The notes under the pieces are model-generated. The model was not told the DNA's origin, did not search any database, and saw only the letters and a program-made list of their open reading frames with translations. From Draconibacterium orientale (GTDB taxonomy: Bacteria > Bacteroidota > Bacteroidia > Bacteroidales > Prolixibacteraceae), in the NCBI RefSeq assembly GCF_000626635.1, contig NZ_CP007451.1, forward strand, positions 3,295,501 to 3,359,500: a DNA stretch of 64,000 nucleotides, in the 5' to 3' direction. The position numbers and the translations under genes were made by a program. Below, one piece after another: positions 8,659 to 17,617 of the stretch. How positions within the stretch are numbered: position 1 is the first letter of the stretch; the number at the start of each line of letters is the position of its first letter.

Positions 8659-9498
8659 TCAGATATGTTTATATAAAATGTTTAAACTTTCAATTTTTCC
8701 GGCAATATTCGTATTCTTTATCAGTGTTCCCGAATAACAATAATCCATTTTCAGGAAAGTTTTTGTCATGCCTATCGAATTTAGCCGGGCCATGGTATAT
8801 AAGGTTGTAATTCCCTGTTCTTTCATCGATTTTTCGAGTGCGTTTAATAGTAGCACCGACAGGTTTTTACCACGCTGGTCGGGTAGGGTGGCAAAATCGG
8901 TCATTTCGGCATTTTTGCCTTCTTCGTCAATCTCGGCCGATGCCAGAGCTACCAGTTTTCCATTCGATTCGGCTCCGAAATACTGTGTTCCATCCTGAAA
9001 TGTTTTTAGTACATATCCCGGATTATAGATCGGAAATGGATAAGTTACAAAAACTTCCCGATATATGTCGGTTATTTGCTCGTAGTCTTGTTTTTCCAGC
9101 TTGCGAACGCTTACATTCGAATAGTCTGTACCGTTGGGCGTAATCGAATCCTGTTTTTTCAACATCTGGCTAAGGTTATTCAGCTTTTCTGTTTCAATAT
9201 CTAAAAGCCTGTCGGAGTTTAGAAATTTCGAAACAAAAAACGCTGCTACATTGTCGTTGTAGAACGCCGGTATTTGCGCCTCGGCTAAAAAACCGTTTGA
9301 TAGAAATATCGGGGCGGCGTGCACCGGTACTTTACAAACTATTTTGCTGTACTTGTTTTCTCTTGCCAGTTTATTTATTTCTTCAACAATTTCCGACGGG
9401 CAATCCGTGCTACCCAATTTCATCAGGTAAACACGATCGTTTAATTGCCCGTGCTGAATTATGCTTCCGCTGCCTAGTTTTTCAATTTTATCCTGCAT
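8659..9498 (-). CDS. ablB: Beta-lysine N-epsilon-acetyltransferase
   Basis: 279 residues with a C-terminal GNAT acetyltransferase domain (about residues 130-270). The acetyl-CoA-binding loop region is [18 protein letters not shown], followed by [20 protein letters not shown] and the AblB-like ending [20 protein letters not shown]. AblB acetylates the epsilon-amino group of beta-lysine to give N-epsilon-acetyl-beta-lysine, a zwitterionic osmolyte known from methanogens and some bacteria. Its start overlaps the end of the lysine 2,3-aminomutase gene by 11 bp. The family is also annotated as putative beta-lysine N-acetyltransferase; the pairing with ablA makes the call strong. Confidence 0.92.
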   Translation of the reverse strand: MQDKIEKLGSGSIIQHGQLNDRVYLMKLGSTDCPSEIVEEINKLARENKYSKIVCKVPVHAAPIFLSNGFLAEAQIPAFYNDNVAAFFVSKFLNSDRLLDIETEKLNNLSQMLKKQDSITPNGTDYSNVSVRKLEKQDYEQITDIYREVFVTYPFPIYNPGYVLKTFQDGTQYFGAESNGKLVALASAEIDEEGKNAEMTDFATLPDQRGKNLSVLLLNALEKSMKEQGITTLYTMARLNSIGMTKTFLKMDYCYSGTLIKNTNIAGKIESLNILYKHI

Positions 9499-10822
9499 CT
9501 TCTTCCCTTCTTATCATTCGTTCGTTGTCTTCGGGTATCAACGATATCGCATCGTCGGTATCCGATAATAATTTTTCAATTCCAATTGCGTCTTCTTCTT
9601 GCCCTTCCTGTATGGGTAAATCAAGTTTGCAATTCTCACAATCTCTGTCGCACATTTTTGCTTCGTACGAATCAGGTTCTTTGTAGGTTGTAATAACACC
9701 TTCGTAGTTGCGCAACACCACTTTGTTGGTCGACCATGAAATAATATAATTGGGCATTACCGGAATTTTACCTCCGCCGCCGGGTGCGTCAACTACATAG
9801 GTTGGGCGGGCAAAACCACTGGTGTGCCCGATAAGGCTTTCCATAATTTCAATACCCTTACCAATTGGTGTTCTGAAATGTGATAACCCTTCAGAAAGGT
9901 CGCACTGGTAGAGGTAATATGGTCGTACCCGGTTTTCCACCAATTTATGAAGCAGCGATTTCATAATCCTTGGGCAATCGTTTACATCGGCTAACAGCAC
10001 CGATTGGTTACCCAACGGAAATCCACCGTCGGCCAGTTTTGCCAATGCTTCTTTTGATGAAGCTGTAATTTCTTTCGGATGGTTAAAGTGGGTGTTGATC
10101 CAAAGCGGTTGGTATTTCTTTAAAATAGATACCAGCTTATCGGTAATCCGGTAAGGAAGTACCACGGGCATTCGTGTACCAATTCTTACAATCTCAACAT
10201 GTGGTATTTTGGTGATTTCCGACAAAAGCCAGTCGATTTTTTCATCGGGCAACATAAACGGGTCGCCTCCCGATAACAACACATCGCGCACATGCGGGTT
10301 GCCGGCAATATAGTCGAGCCCTTTTTGCAATTGCTCTTTTGACGGCACATAGTCGATATCGCCAACTTTACGTTTGCGCGTGCAGTGGCGGCAGTACATC
10401 GAGCAAATATTACTCACATGAAATAATACGCGGTCGGGATAACGATGCGTAATTCCTTCAACCGGGCTGTCGCTGTCTTCCGATAGCGGGTCTGCCAGTT
10501 CCGATTTTAAAGTAATAAGTTCTTCAACCTGCCCAAACGATTGTTTAAAAACCGGATCGTTTTTGAAATCTTTCTTATTAATTAGCGAAAGGTAATACGG
10601 CGTGATAGACAAGGGGAATTTGTCGAATGTTTCTTTTAGACCTTCCCGTTCTTCCTCATCAAATTTAACGCCCAATAGTTCTTCAAACTTTTCCAGGGTT
10701 TTTATGGAGTGCCGTAGCTGCCATCTCCAGTCTTTCCATTTCGAAAGTTGCGCTTCTGTTTCAATTTTGTGGGCAATTGTCTGCTGTCTGTTATTATAAA
10801 TCATAAATATATATTTACTCAA
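9488..10822 (-). CDS. ablA: Lysine 2,3-aminomutase (radical SAM)
   Basis: 444 residues. The radical-SAM cluster motif is [15 protein letters not shown] (CxxxCxxC), followed by [17 protein letters not shown], the PLP/substrate region and [22 protein letters not shown]-terminal Cys cluster MCDRDCENC matches the zinc-binding tail of the family. The enzyme converts L-alpha-lysine to L-beta-lysine using a 4Fe-4S cluster, S-adenosylmethionine and PLP in the cytoplasm. The symbol kamA is used in lysine fermentation; the ablB partner and lack of kamDE here favour osmolyte synthesis (ablA). An in-frame Met at codon 7 (10804) is an alternative start. It heads the five-gene minus-strand unit down to 6819. 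Confidence 0.94.
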   Translation of the reverse strand: MSKYIFMIYNNRQQTIAHKIETEAQLSKWKDWRWQLRHSIKTLEKFEELLGVKFDEEEREGLKETFDKFPLSITPYYLSLINKKDFKNDPVFKQSFGQVEELITLKSELADPLSEDSDSPVEGITHRYPDRVLFHVSNICSMYCRHCTRKRKVGDIDYVPSKEQLQKGLDYIAGNPHVRDVLLSGGDPFMLPDEKIDWLLSEITKIPHVEIVRIGTRMPVVLPYRITDKLVSILKKYQPLWINTHFNHPKEITASSKEALAKLADGGFPLGNQSVLLADVNDCPRIMKSLLHKLVENRVRPYYLYQCDLSEGLSHFRTPIGKGIEIMESLIGHTSGFARPTYVVDAPGGGGKIPVMPNYIISWSTNKVVLRNYEGVITTYKEPDSYEAKMCDRDCENCKLDLPIQEGQEEDAIGIEKLLSDTDDAISLIPEDNERMIRREEDAG

Positions 10823-10885
10823 AAAACCCTTTTTCTGAGCATGTTATGAACTAAAGTGATGAATCTATTTTCAAAGCGGGTTAAA

Positions 10886-11263
10886 TTAGTTTGGAACATA
10901 CATTAAGCTAACATTGCGGATGTCGTTCTCGACAATTACTTTCTCTGCTGCACTTAAGTTGGGCTCGGGCACAATAATGTGAAGTTTACCGTGTCGTTCT
11001 TTTGTAAAGTGCGCGAAAAAACTCCATTTTTCTGTGTTGATATTATTGTTCAGTTGAATTTCGTAAATGTTGGTTTCACCGTTTTTTTCGGTGGTAATAA
11101 TATCCGGAATAAAACCATTATCCTCCGTTTGCGTTGTAATAGGAGAAGAAGGGCTATAGTTTTTTAACAACCCGGTTTGTAACGACATTTCGTATGCCTG
11201 TTCTTCCAACTGGGGAACAATTGATTTTGCTACCTGCTTTTTTGTTAAAGAAGTTATATTCAT
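10886..11263 (-). CDS. Small protein with a PD-(D/E)xK-like core, function unknown
   Basis: 125 residues with no signal peptide or membrane segment. The stretch GFIPDIITTEKNGETNIYEI followed by Q resembles the strand-loop-strand core PD...(D/E)xK of restriction-endonuclease-fold proteins, with Gln in place of Lys, which some families allow. A helical N terminus (KKQVAKSIVPQLEEQAYEM) and a final strand (NVSLMYVPN) also fit a small alpha/beta protein. The nuclease relation is judged by eye only. It sits alone between ablA and the divergent trehalose gene, with its own good promoter match at 11288-11317. Confidence 0.6.
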   Translation of the reverse strand: MNITSLTKKQVAKSIVPQLEEQAYEMSLQTGLLKNYSPSSPITTQTEDNGFIPDIITTEKNGETNIYEIQLNNNINTEKWSFFAHFTKERHGKLHIIVPEPNLSAAEKVIVENDIRNVSLMYVPN

Positions 11264-11287
11264 TTGTGAAAATAGTTTCTATGCGAA

Positions 11288-11317
11288 CAAAAATACAAAA
11301 AAAAGCCGGCATGCAAA
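11288..11317 (-). promoter_or_regulatory. Bacteroidota-type promoter for the 10886-11263 gene
   Basis: On the minus strand, TTTG (11314-11317) is followed by an 18-base spacer and TATTTTTG (11288-11295). This matches the Bacteroidota housekeeping consensus TTTG, 19-21 bases, TAnnTTTG closely. The start codon follows about 25 bases downstream. Confidence 0.55.
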
Positions 11318-11389
11318 TTAGAGGCGGCATTAAATACATTGTTAATAATGTTTTTACATTGCTGAAATGTAAGTTGCTGCGGATAATAA

Positions 11390-11397
11390 TATATTTG
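11390..11397 (+). promoter_or_regulatory. Candidate -7 element of the trehalose operon
   Basis: TATATTTG matches TAnnTTTG exactly and lies 36 bases before the trehalose gene ATG. No convincing -33 TTTG sits at the usual distance, so confidence is limited. Confidence 0.4.
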
Positions 11398-11432
11398 TAA
11401 ATCAGAAATAATTTCTATAGAAATAAAACAAT

Positions 11433-13637
11433 ATGAGTAGATTAATAATTGCCTCAAACAGGTTACCTGTGATGATAAACAGAAGCGCAGACGGAATGAC
11501 AATAACTCCAAGTGCCGGAGGTTTAGCAACAGGATTAAAATCATATCACAAAGACAGCGACAGCGTATGGATAGGCTGGCCGGGTGTGATGCCCGAAACA
11601 AAAAAAGAAGAAAAGGAAGTTATTGGTTTGCTGGAAACCGAGCAGTGCCTGCCTGTATTTTTAAACGAAGAACTAATTAGTAATTACTACGATGGCTTTA
11701 GTAATGCAACGCTTTGGCCTTTGTTTCACTACTTTGCCGAGTTTACCGAGTTTAACGAATCGTATTGGGAGTCGTACTGCAAAGTAAATGAAATGTTTGC
11801 CGATGCCATTATTAAAAATGCAGAAGAAGGCGATGTGGTTTGGGTACACGATTATCAATTGTTGCTTTTGCCAAACATTCTTCGCGAAAGGCGCCCCGAT
11901 TTAACCATTGGATTCTTTTTGCACATACCGTTTCCATCGTACGAGTTAATACGAATACTGCCATGGCGCGAGCAAATTGTAAATGGCTTGCTGGGAGCCG
12001 ATTTGATTGGATTTCATACCTACGATTATGCCCGGCACTTTATTAGTTCGGTGAAACGCTTGCTGGGACACGAGGTTGATTTTAATCAGATAAAACTCGA
12101 AAACCGCCAGGTAATGATCGACGTATTTCCAATGGGAATCGATTATGAGAAGTTCGAATCGCATGCCCTGGAGATACAAAGCAAACCTATTCAGGACCGA
12201 TCGAAGGAGCACCAGGACATCGACCGTTTCCTGTTAAGTATGCCCAACCGTAAATTAATTCTGTCGATCGACCGTTTGGATTATACCAAAGGTATTCCGC
12301 AGCGACTAAATGCTTTCCGCGAATTTTTGGTGAAACATCCGGACTACCGCGAACAAGTTTCGTTGATTATGCTTACGGTTCCTTCGCGAACCGACGTAGA
12401 GCAATACCAAAACCTGAAAAACGAAATTGATGTGCTGGTGGGAAATATTAACGGCGAATTCGGAACGCTGAACTGGAACCCGGTAATTTATTTCTACCGT
12501 TCGGTTCCGTTCGAGAACCTGATTGAGTTGTACAGCTCGGCCGATGTGGCCTTGCTAACGCCGCTAAGAGATGGGATGAACCTGGTGGCCAAAGAGTATA
12601 TTGCATCGAAAGTCAACAAGAAAGGTGTGCTTATACTTAGTGAAATGGCCGGTGCATCGAAAGAGCTTGGTGAGGCCATTTCGGTAAACCCGAATAATAT
12701 TCCCGATACGGCCGATGCAATTTACAGGGCACTTACGAAGCCTGATAAAGAAATGGAGAAAGCAATATCGGCCATGCAACAGCGTATAAAACGTTACGAT
12801 ATTCATAAGTGGGCATCGGAGTTTATGAAAGCACTGAATAAAACCATTGAAAAACAATCGGAACATCATGCGCGAAAAATTACAGCCCAAATAAAGAATA
12901 AGATTTTCGCAGATTACCGGGAAAAACAGTCGAAAGTGCTGTTCCTGGATTACGACGGTACATTGCAACGTTTCTTTGCAAATCCGCAGGCCGCTAAACC
13001 CGACGAGGAATTGTATAAGTTGCTCGATAAACTGGCCGCTGAGAAAGATATAACGCTGACATTGGTAAGCGGGCGCGACAGAGAGACTTTCGACCGCTGG
13101 TTTGGGAACCGGAAATACAATTTAATTGCCGAACACGGAGCCTGGTTAAAAGAAGTTGGCAAAGGTTGGGTGGAACGTAAGCCGGTTCATTCCGAGTGGA
13201 AAGAGAGTATCCTGCCGGTGCTTGAATCGTATGTCGATCGTACTCCGGGGAGTTTAATTGAAGAGAAAACTTATTCGCTGGTTTGGCACTACCGCAAAGC
13301 CGATATTGAATTAGGCGTGTTGCGTGCCCTCGAATTGGTACATGATATTTCAAACCTGATATTTAACCAGGATTTGGAAATACTGGAAGGGAAGAAAGTT
13401 GTTGAAATAAAAGTTTCGGGAATTAATAAAGGAACGGCAGCAACCGAATTTTTGCATATGCATCCTGCTGATTTTGTGCTGGCTATGGGCGACGACTGGA
13501 CCGATGAATTCCTGTTTAAAGAGTTACCTGAGCAGGCTCACACCATAAAAGTAGGTACCGAGAATTCGGCCGCAAAATATTTCGTAAGCAACCACAAGGA
13601 GGTGCGAAGTTTTTTGAATGATCTTGTAAAATCATAG
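11433..13637 (+). CDS. Bifunctional trehalose-6-phosphate synthase/phosphatase
   Basis: 734 residues fusing two enzymes. Residues about 1-465 are a GT20 trehalose-6-phosphate synthase (OtsA type): LIIASNRLPVMI, VWIGWPG, VVWVHDYQLLLLPNILRERR, FFLHIPFPSYE and SIDRLDYTKGIPQRLNAF. Residues about 500-734 are a HAD-type trehalose-6-phosphate phosphatase (OtsB type): VLFLDYDGTLQRF, LVSGRDRETF and LAMGDDWTDEFLF. Together they turn UDP-glucose and glucose-6-phosphate into trehalose, an osmolyte and stress protectant. Both active sites look intact. The GH15 gene follows after 64 bp, probably in the same transcript. The fusion has no single standard bacterial symbol, so otsA/otsB is not assigned. Confidence 0.95.
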   Translation: MSRLIIASNRLPVMINRSADGMTITPSAGGLATGLKSYHKDSDSVWIGWPGVMPETKKEEKEVIGLLETEQCLPVFLNEELISNYYDGFSNATLWPLFHYFAEFTEFNESYWESYCKVNEMFADAIIKNAEEGDVVWVHDYQLLLLPNILRERRPDLTIGFFLHIPFPSYELIRILPWREQIVNGLLGADLIGFHTYDYARHFISSVKRLLGHEVDFNQIKLENRQVMIDVFPMGIDYEKFESHALEIQSKPIQDRSKEHQDIDRFLLSMPNRKLILSIDRLDYTKGIPQRLNAFREFLVKHPDYREQVSLIMLTVPSRTDVEQYQNLKNEIDVLVGNINGEFGTLNWNPVIYFYRSVPFENLIELYSSADVALLTPLRDGMNLVAKEYIASKVNKKGVLILSEMAGASKELGEAISVNPNNIPDTADAIYRALTKPDKEMEKAISAMQQRIKRYDIHKWASEFMKALNKTIEKQSEHHARKITAQIKNKIFADYREKQSKVLFLDYDGTLQRFFANPQAAKPDEELYKLLDKLAAEKDITLTLVSGRDRETFDRWFGNRKYNLIAEHGAWLKEVGKGWVERKPVHSEWKESILPVLESYVDRTPGSLIEEKTYSLVWHYRKADIELGVLRALELVHDISNLIFNQDLEILEGKKVVEIKVSGINKGTAATEFLHMHPADFVLAMGDDWTDEFLFKELPEQAHTIKVGTENSAAKYFVSNHKEVRSFLNDLVKS

Positions 13638-13701
13638 TTAAAAATACCTTCGTTTATAAGCTTTCTGTTAATACTAATTCAAAAATCATTAGGTTGCGGC
13701 C

Positions 13702-15507
13702 ATGGATAATTTGAACTACTCGATAATGGGAAATTGCAAAAGTGCTGCCTTAATTTCCGAAAAGGGATCGATTGATTGGTGTTGTTTGCCCGATTTTAAC
13801 TCATCGTCGGTGTTTGCAAAAATACTCGACGAAAAAAAAGGCGGGAGCATGGAGTTCCTGGTTGATGACAGTTACGAGATAAAGCAAACATACATCAGAA
13901 CAACCAATATTGTTTCTACATTCTTTCAGAATGAAGATTCGTGTTTTGAGGTTGTTGATTTTATGCCTCGTTATATTACAAAGGAGTTTGGATACTTTAC
14001 TCCGCCCGATATTATTCGGTATATAAAATACAAATGGGGCAAGCCCAAATTTAAGGTTCGGTACAACCCAAAAGTTGAATATGCACGTTTTAATACAAAA
14101 ACGATAGCCGACGAGGAATACATAAAGTGTTACACCACCGAAGGCGATTACGACTCGTTGTACTTATATACCGACCTCAACAAAGAAGATATTTTGCAGG
14201 AAAACGAAATTACCTTAACCGATAATGCGTTTATCCTTATTTCTTACGATCAGAAATTGCTGAACCAAACCCTGGAGCGGCAATACCTGAAACTTCAGAA
14301 AACAAAAGTGTACTGGCTGGAATGGGCTAACAAGCTAACATCGTTTAAAAAATACAACAACGAAATTGTTAGAAGTGCGCTTGTTCTGAAGTTGCTGAGT
14401 TACGATAAATCGGGAGCCGTTTTGGCGGCTGTCACCACTTCGTTGCCCGAAACAATTGGCGAAGAACGAAACTGGGATTATCGGTTTTGCTGGATCCGCG
14501 ACGCGTCGATGGTAATAAAAGTGATGTCGAGCCTCGGACATTTGAATACGGTAAAGCGTTTTATGAAGTTCATCATCGATATTATTCCCGATAAGGATGA
14601 AAAGATACAGATTATGTACGGCATAAATCGCGAGAAAGTGCTCGAAGAGGAGACGTTGGAGCATTTAAGCGGTTATAAAAATTCGTACCCGGTTCGTATT
14701 GGGAATGCTGCCTACATTCAAAAACAGAATGACATTTACGGAATTCTGATGGATGTGATCTTTCAGCAGTTTACCGAATTTAAAATTTCGTTGGAAGACA
14801 GTGAGTCGCTGTGGACCATCGTGCGTAGTATTGTAAAAACGGTAGCCAATAACTGGACGAAACCGGACAAAGGAATTTGGGAGATTCGGACCGATGACCG
14901 CCATTTTACCTTTTCGAAAGTGTTGTGCTGGGTGGCTATCGACAGGGCGGTTAAAATTGCCCGCTTTATTCACAAAGAAAGATATGTGGAGGAATGGCAA
15001 CCGCTGGCCGACACCATTAAAGAAGATATTTTCACCAATGCCTGGAACGAAGAAGTTGGCGCATTTACACAGTCGTACGGATCGAAAGACCTCGACGCTG
15101 CCACGCTGCTCATGCAATCGTACGGTTTTATTGATGGAAAGGACGAGCGTTTTGTAAAAACCGTGCTGGCCACCGAAAAAGAACTTTGCGAAGATGGATT
15201 AATGTACCGCTATAAAAACGAAGATGATTTTGGTTTGCCGAGTTCTTCGTTTACGATTTGTACTTTTTGGCTCATTAATTCATTATATGCCATTGGGAAG
15301 CGAAAAAGAGCAAAGAAATTATTCGATCAGCTGCTGTCGTACAGCAACCACGTGGGGCTTTTTAGCGAAGATATCGATTTTAATACCAAACGTTTGCTGG
15401 GGAATTTCCCACAGGCATATTCGCATTTGGCTTTAATCGAAACGGCTATAAACTTCTCGAAAGGAGAAACCACCGAGGACGAGCAAATACTGGATGCGAT
15501 TCATTAA
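13702..15507 (+). CDS. Glycoside hydrolase family 15 protein (glucoamylase/trehalase type)
   Basis: 601 residues. It opens with SIMGNCKSAALISEKGSIDW, the usual N-terminal beta-sandwich start of bacterial GH15 enzymes. The (alpha/alpha)6 catalytic part contains NWDYRFCWIRDAS, GIWEIRTDDRHFTFSKVLCW with a likely catalytic Glu, and a second Glu in GLFSEDID followed by LGNFPQAYSHLALI. There is no signal peptide, so it acts in the cytoplasm. GH15 enzymes release glucose from alpha-glucans; some split trehalose. Being directly downstream of the trehalose synthase/phosphatase supports a role in trehalose or storage-glucan turnover. The choice between trehalase and glucoamylase is not settled by sequence. 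Confidence 0.88.
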   Translation: MDNLNYSIMGNCKSAALISEKGSIDWCCLPDFNSSSVFAKILDEKKGGSMEFLVDDSYEIKQTYIRTTNIVSTFFQNEDSCFEVVDFMPRYITKEFGYFTPPDIIRYIKYKWGKPKFKVRYNPKVEYARFNTKTIADEEYIKCYTTEGDYDSLYLYTDLNKEDILQENEITLTDNAFILISYDQKLLNQTLERQYLKLQKTKVYWLEWANKLTSFKKYNNEIVRSALVLKLLSYDKSGAVLAAVTTSLPETIGEERNWDYRFCWIRDASMVIKVMSSLGHLNTVKRFMKFIIDIIPDKDEKIQIMYGINREKVLEEETLEHLSGYKNSYPVRIGNAAYIQKQNDIYGILMDVIFQQFTEFKISLEDSESLWTIVRSIVKTVANNWTKPDKGIWEIRTDDRHFTFSKVLCWVAIDRAVKIARFIHKERYVEEWQPLADTIKEDIFTNAWNEEVGAFTQSYGSKDLDAATLLMQSYGFIDGKDERFVKTVLATEKELCEDGLMYRYKNEDDFGLPSSSFTICTFWLINSLYAIGKRKRAKKLFDQLLSYSNHVGLFSEDIDFNTKRLLGNFPQAYSHLALIETAINFSKGETTEDEQILDAIH

Positions 15508-15514
15508 TGTTTGG

Positions 15515-15745
15515 GTTGAAGTAGTTATTGCTCAACTTCAAGTGCTCATTGCTTGAGTTAAAACTGGTATTGTTTCAGCTAAAGCTGCCATTGTTTCAGT
15601 CGGAATGGTCGTTGCTTTAGTTGAAATGGTCGTTGCTTTAGTTCAAGTGCTCAATGTTTTAATCGAAACGGTCGTTGCTTTAGTTCAAGTGCTCGTTGCT
15701 TGAATCGTAGTGTTTATTCTTTGAGGTGAAGCAGTTCTTGTTTGA
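15515..15745. repeat. 21-bp degenerate tandem array 1 (11 units)
   Basis: Eleven consecutive 21-base units without insertions fill the gap between the convergent GH15 and MarR genes, starting 8 bp after the GH15 stop. The best conserved part reads GTCGTTGCTTTAGTT with TGAAA or TCAAG just before it. Each unit is loosely palindromic (TCAAG, nine bases, CTTGA in the second unit). Stop codons interrupt the frame that could read it as heptapeptides, and no start or ribosome site is seen, so it is treated as non-coding. It differs in sequence from the other two 21-bp arrays in the window. Confidence 0.9.
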
Positions 15746-15794
15746 TGTTGGTTTAAAAAAACGTAACCAGGGAAATTATTGGCCAGGTTTAAAT

Positions 15795-16271
15795 TTATTC
15801 GCCTAAATCAGAGTCCGAAGTAATTAACGGCGAAGCTTGAATTTTTTCGATATCGAGAATTTGTATCAGTGTGTTTAATCCTGCTTCAACAACCTCTAAT
15901 TCCTTGTTGCTGAGTTGTGTGAGCTTTTCCGATAATTGTTCGTGCAACAACGATGGCATGGTGCTTAGCAATTGATCGCCCGACGAGGTAAGAGCAATAT
16001 TTACAACACGTTTATCACCCGATTTGGGAAGACGGGCCAGGTAGCCTTTCTTCTCAAGGCGGTTGATAATACCGCTAACTGTACTCGGATTCAGGTTTAA
16101 AAATTTCCGTAGCTCGCCCTGCGTTGTTTGGTAATTTTGTGATTCGCGCAGAAAGTTTAAACAAAGAACCTGCGGAATACTTACGCCATGTTCTTTCTGA
16201 ATTTTCTTTGATTCGATGTCAACCGACCGAACTATTTTGCGAATTTTAATTAGAATATCTCGTGTTTCCAT
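15795..16271 (-). CDS. MarR-family transcriptional regulator
   Basis: 158 residues with a winged helix-turn-helix in the MarR arrangement. The recognition region is LRKFLNLNPSTVSGIINRLE and the wing RLPKSGDKRVVNIALTSSGD carries the conserved D-R pair. Helices at both ends (ILIKIRKIVRSVDIESKKIQ and the Leu-rich C terminus) should form the dimer interface. Ligand unknown. Its start METRDILIKIRKIVRSVD reminds me of regulators beside compatible-solute genes, and it sits convergent to the trehalose operon, so a role in osmotic control is possible but unproven. It is transcribed divergently from dinB. Confidence 0.85.
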   Translation of the reverse strand: METRDILIKIRKIVRSVDIESKKIQKEHGVSIPQVLCLNFLRESQNYQTTQGELRKFLNLNPSTVSGIINRLEKKGYLARLPKSGDKRVVNIALTSSGDQLLSTMPSLLHEQLSEKLTQLSNKELEVVEAGLNTLIQILDIEKIQASPLITSDSDLGE

Positions 16272-16379
16272 TCCTTCCCCAACAAAAATTTTTGCTAATA
16301 TATTAAGAAAAATTTAGAGCCACTATTTCGGGGAACGACGATTGTAGGAATAAAGATTCAATTAATTCAGCGACTTCGT

Positions 16380-16388
16380 TATTTTCGC
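16380..16388 (+). promoter_or_regulatory. Candidate -7 element before dinB
   Basis: TATTTTCGC, one base off TAnnTTTGC, lies 29 bases upstream of the dinB ATG. The same nonamer at nearly the same distance precedes several other plus-strand genes here (27663 and 38179, for example). Confidence 0.35.
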
Positions 16389-16408
16389 ATTATATCAGTG
16401 AAAGCAAA

Positions 16409-17491
16409 ATGCCGACAGCAAAAAAACGTAAAATAATACATGTTGATATGGATGCATTTTTTGCGTCGGTAGAACAATTGGATCATCCCGAGCTGCGCGG
16501 AAAGCCTATCGCTGTTGGAGGAACCAGCGACCGGGGAGTTGTTGCTGCGGCCAGTTACGAGGCCCGAAAATTTGGCGTTCGGTCGGCCTTGTCGTCGAAA
16601 GTGGCAAAGCGCAAATGTCCGAACCTGATTTTTGTAAAACATCGTTTTGAGCGCTACAAGGAAATCTCGGCCCAAATACGAAGCATTTTCCTGGAATATA
16701 CCGATTTGGTTGAACCGCTTTCACTCGATGAGGCCTATCTTGATGTTACTTACGCCAAGAAAGGTTTGCCTTCAGCCACATTAATCGCCAAAGAAATCCG
16801 CCAGCGCATTCTGGAAGAAACCGGTTTAACTGCATCGGCAGGCGTTTCGTACAACAAATTTCTGGCAAAAGTGGCTTCCGATGTCAATAAACCCAACGGA
16901 ATGTTTGTGGTAACTCCCGATAAGGCACAGGATTTTATCGACCAGCTGGAGATCCGGAAATTTTTCGGAATAGGCAAAGTAACCGCTAAAAGGCTGAATG
17001 ATATTGGTGTGTGGTATGGCCGCGATTTGAAATTGATTGATAGGCTGGAACTCACGCGAATGTTTGGTAAAGCCGGCAATTACTATTACGATATTTGCAG
17101 AGGCATTGATAATCGCGAGGTGCAGCCATCGCGCGAACGGAAATCGGTTGGCGCTGAAAATACTTTTTTGCAGGATCTGTTTTTAGAAGATGAACTAAAA
17201 AAGGAATTATTGATAATTGCTGAAAAAGTTTGGGAGCGTGCCGACCGATCGGGAGTAAAAGCAAAAACGGTAACCTTGAAGTTTAAATATGCCGATTTTG
17301 AGCAACACACCCGAAGTAAAACAATGGAACCTTACATAAACACTAAAGAGCGGTTTGTTTACGAAAGCCTGAAACTAATGAAATCGGAAGGTGGGTTTTC
17401 GAAAGGAATCCGTTTACTGGGGCTTACACTCTCCAACTTTTTACACGAGCAAGCGTGCGAAATGGGTGTTCAGCTGGTGATTGAATTTTGA
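16409..17491 (+). CDS. dinB: DNA polymerase IV (Y family)
   Basis: 360 residues, the usual length. The catalytic palm motifs are intact: HVDMDAFFASVEQ near the N terminus and SLDEAYLDVT at about residue 105, supplying the metal-binding acids. Helix-hairpin-helix thumb sequence KFFGIGKVTAKRLNDIGV and the little-finger region follow. The enzyme copies past damaged template bases with low fidelity. There is no clear beta-clamp motif at the end that I can fix with certainty (the chain ends VQLVIEF). No LexA-type SOS box was recognised upstream. It is divergent from the MarR gene and about 130 bp upstream of a hydrolase gene. Confidence 0.95.
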   Translation: MPTAKKRKIIHVDMDAFFASVEQLDHPELRGKPIAVGGTSDRGVVAAASYEARKFGVRSALSSKVAKRKCPNLIFVKHRFERYKEISAQIRSIFLEYTDLVEPLSLDEAYLDVTYAKKGLPSATLIAKEIRQRILEETGLTASAGVSYNKFLAKVASDVNKPNGMFVVTPDKAQDFIDQLEIRKFFGIGKVTAKRLNDIGVWYGRDLKLIDRLELTRMFGKAGNYYYDICRGIDNREVQPSRERKSVGAENTFLQDLFLEDELKKELLIIAEKVWERADRSGVKAKTVTLKFKYADFEQHTRSKTMEPYINTKERFVYESLKLMKSEGGFSKGIRLLGLTLSNFLHEQACEMGVQLVIEF

Positions 17492-17617
17492 TAAAATTAT
17501 ATTCTGAATTACTTTATTTTCTTTAAGTCTTGTATCTTTCCGTTAAAATAAAAATGCAGCAGATTGTTTCGGGATAATACTTCCGGCTTCGGTCTGTGGT
17601 CTTCCTATTTTCTAAAT

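Noticed and set aside
15515-15745. CRISPR array or protein-coding heptad repeat
   Set aside because: Every base belongs to a 21-bp unit, leaving no spacers; stop codons interrupt the open heptad frame after 38 codons and there is no start context.
17564-17617. Upstream start for the hydrolase at 17618
   Set aside because: It would put 18 residues with no signal character before a textbook signal/anchor start.
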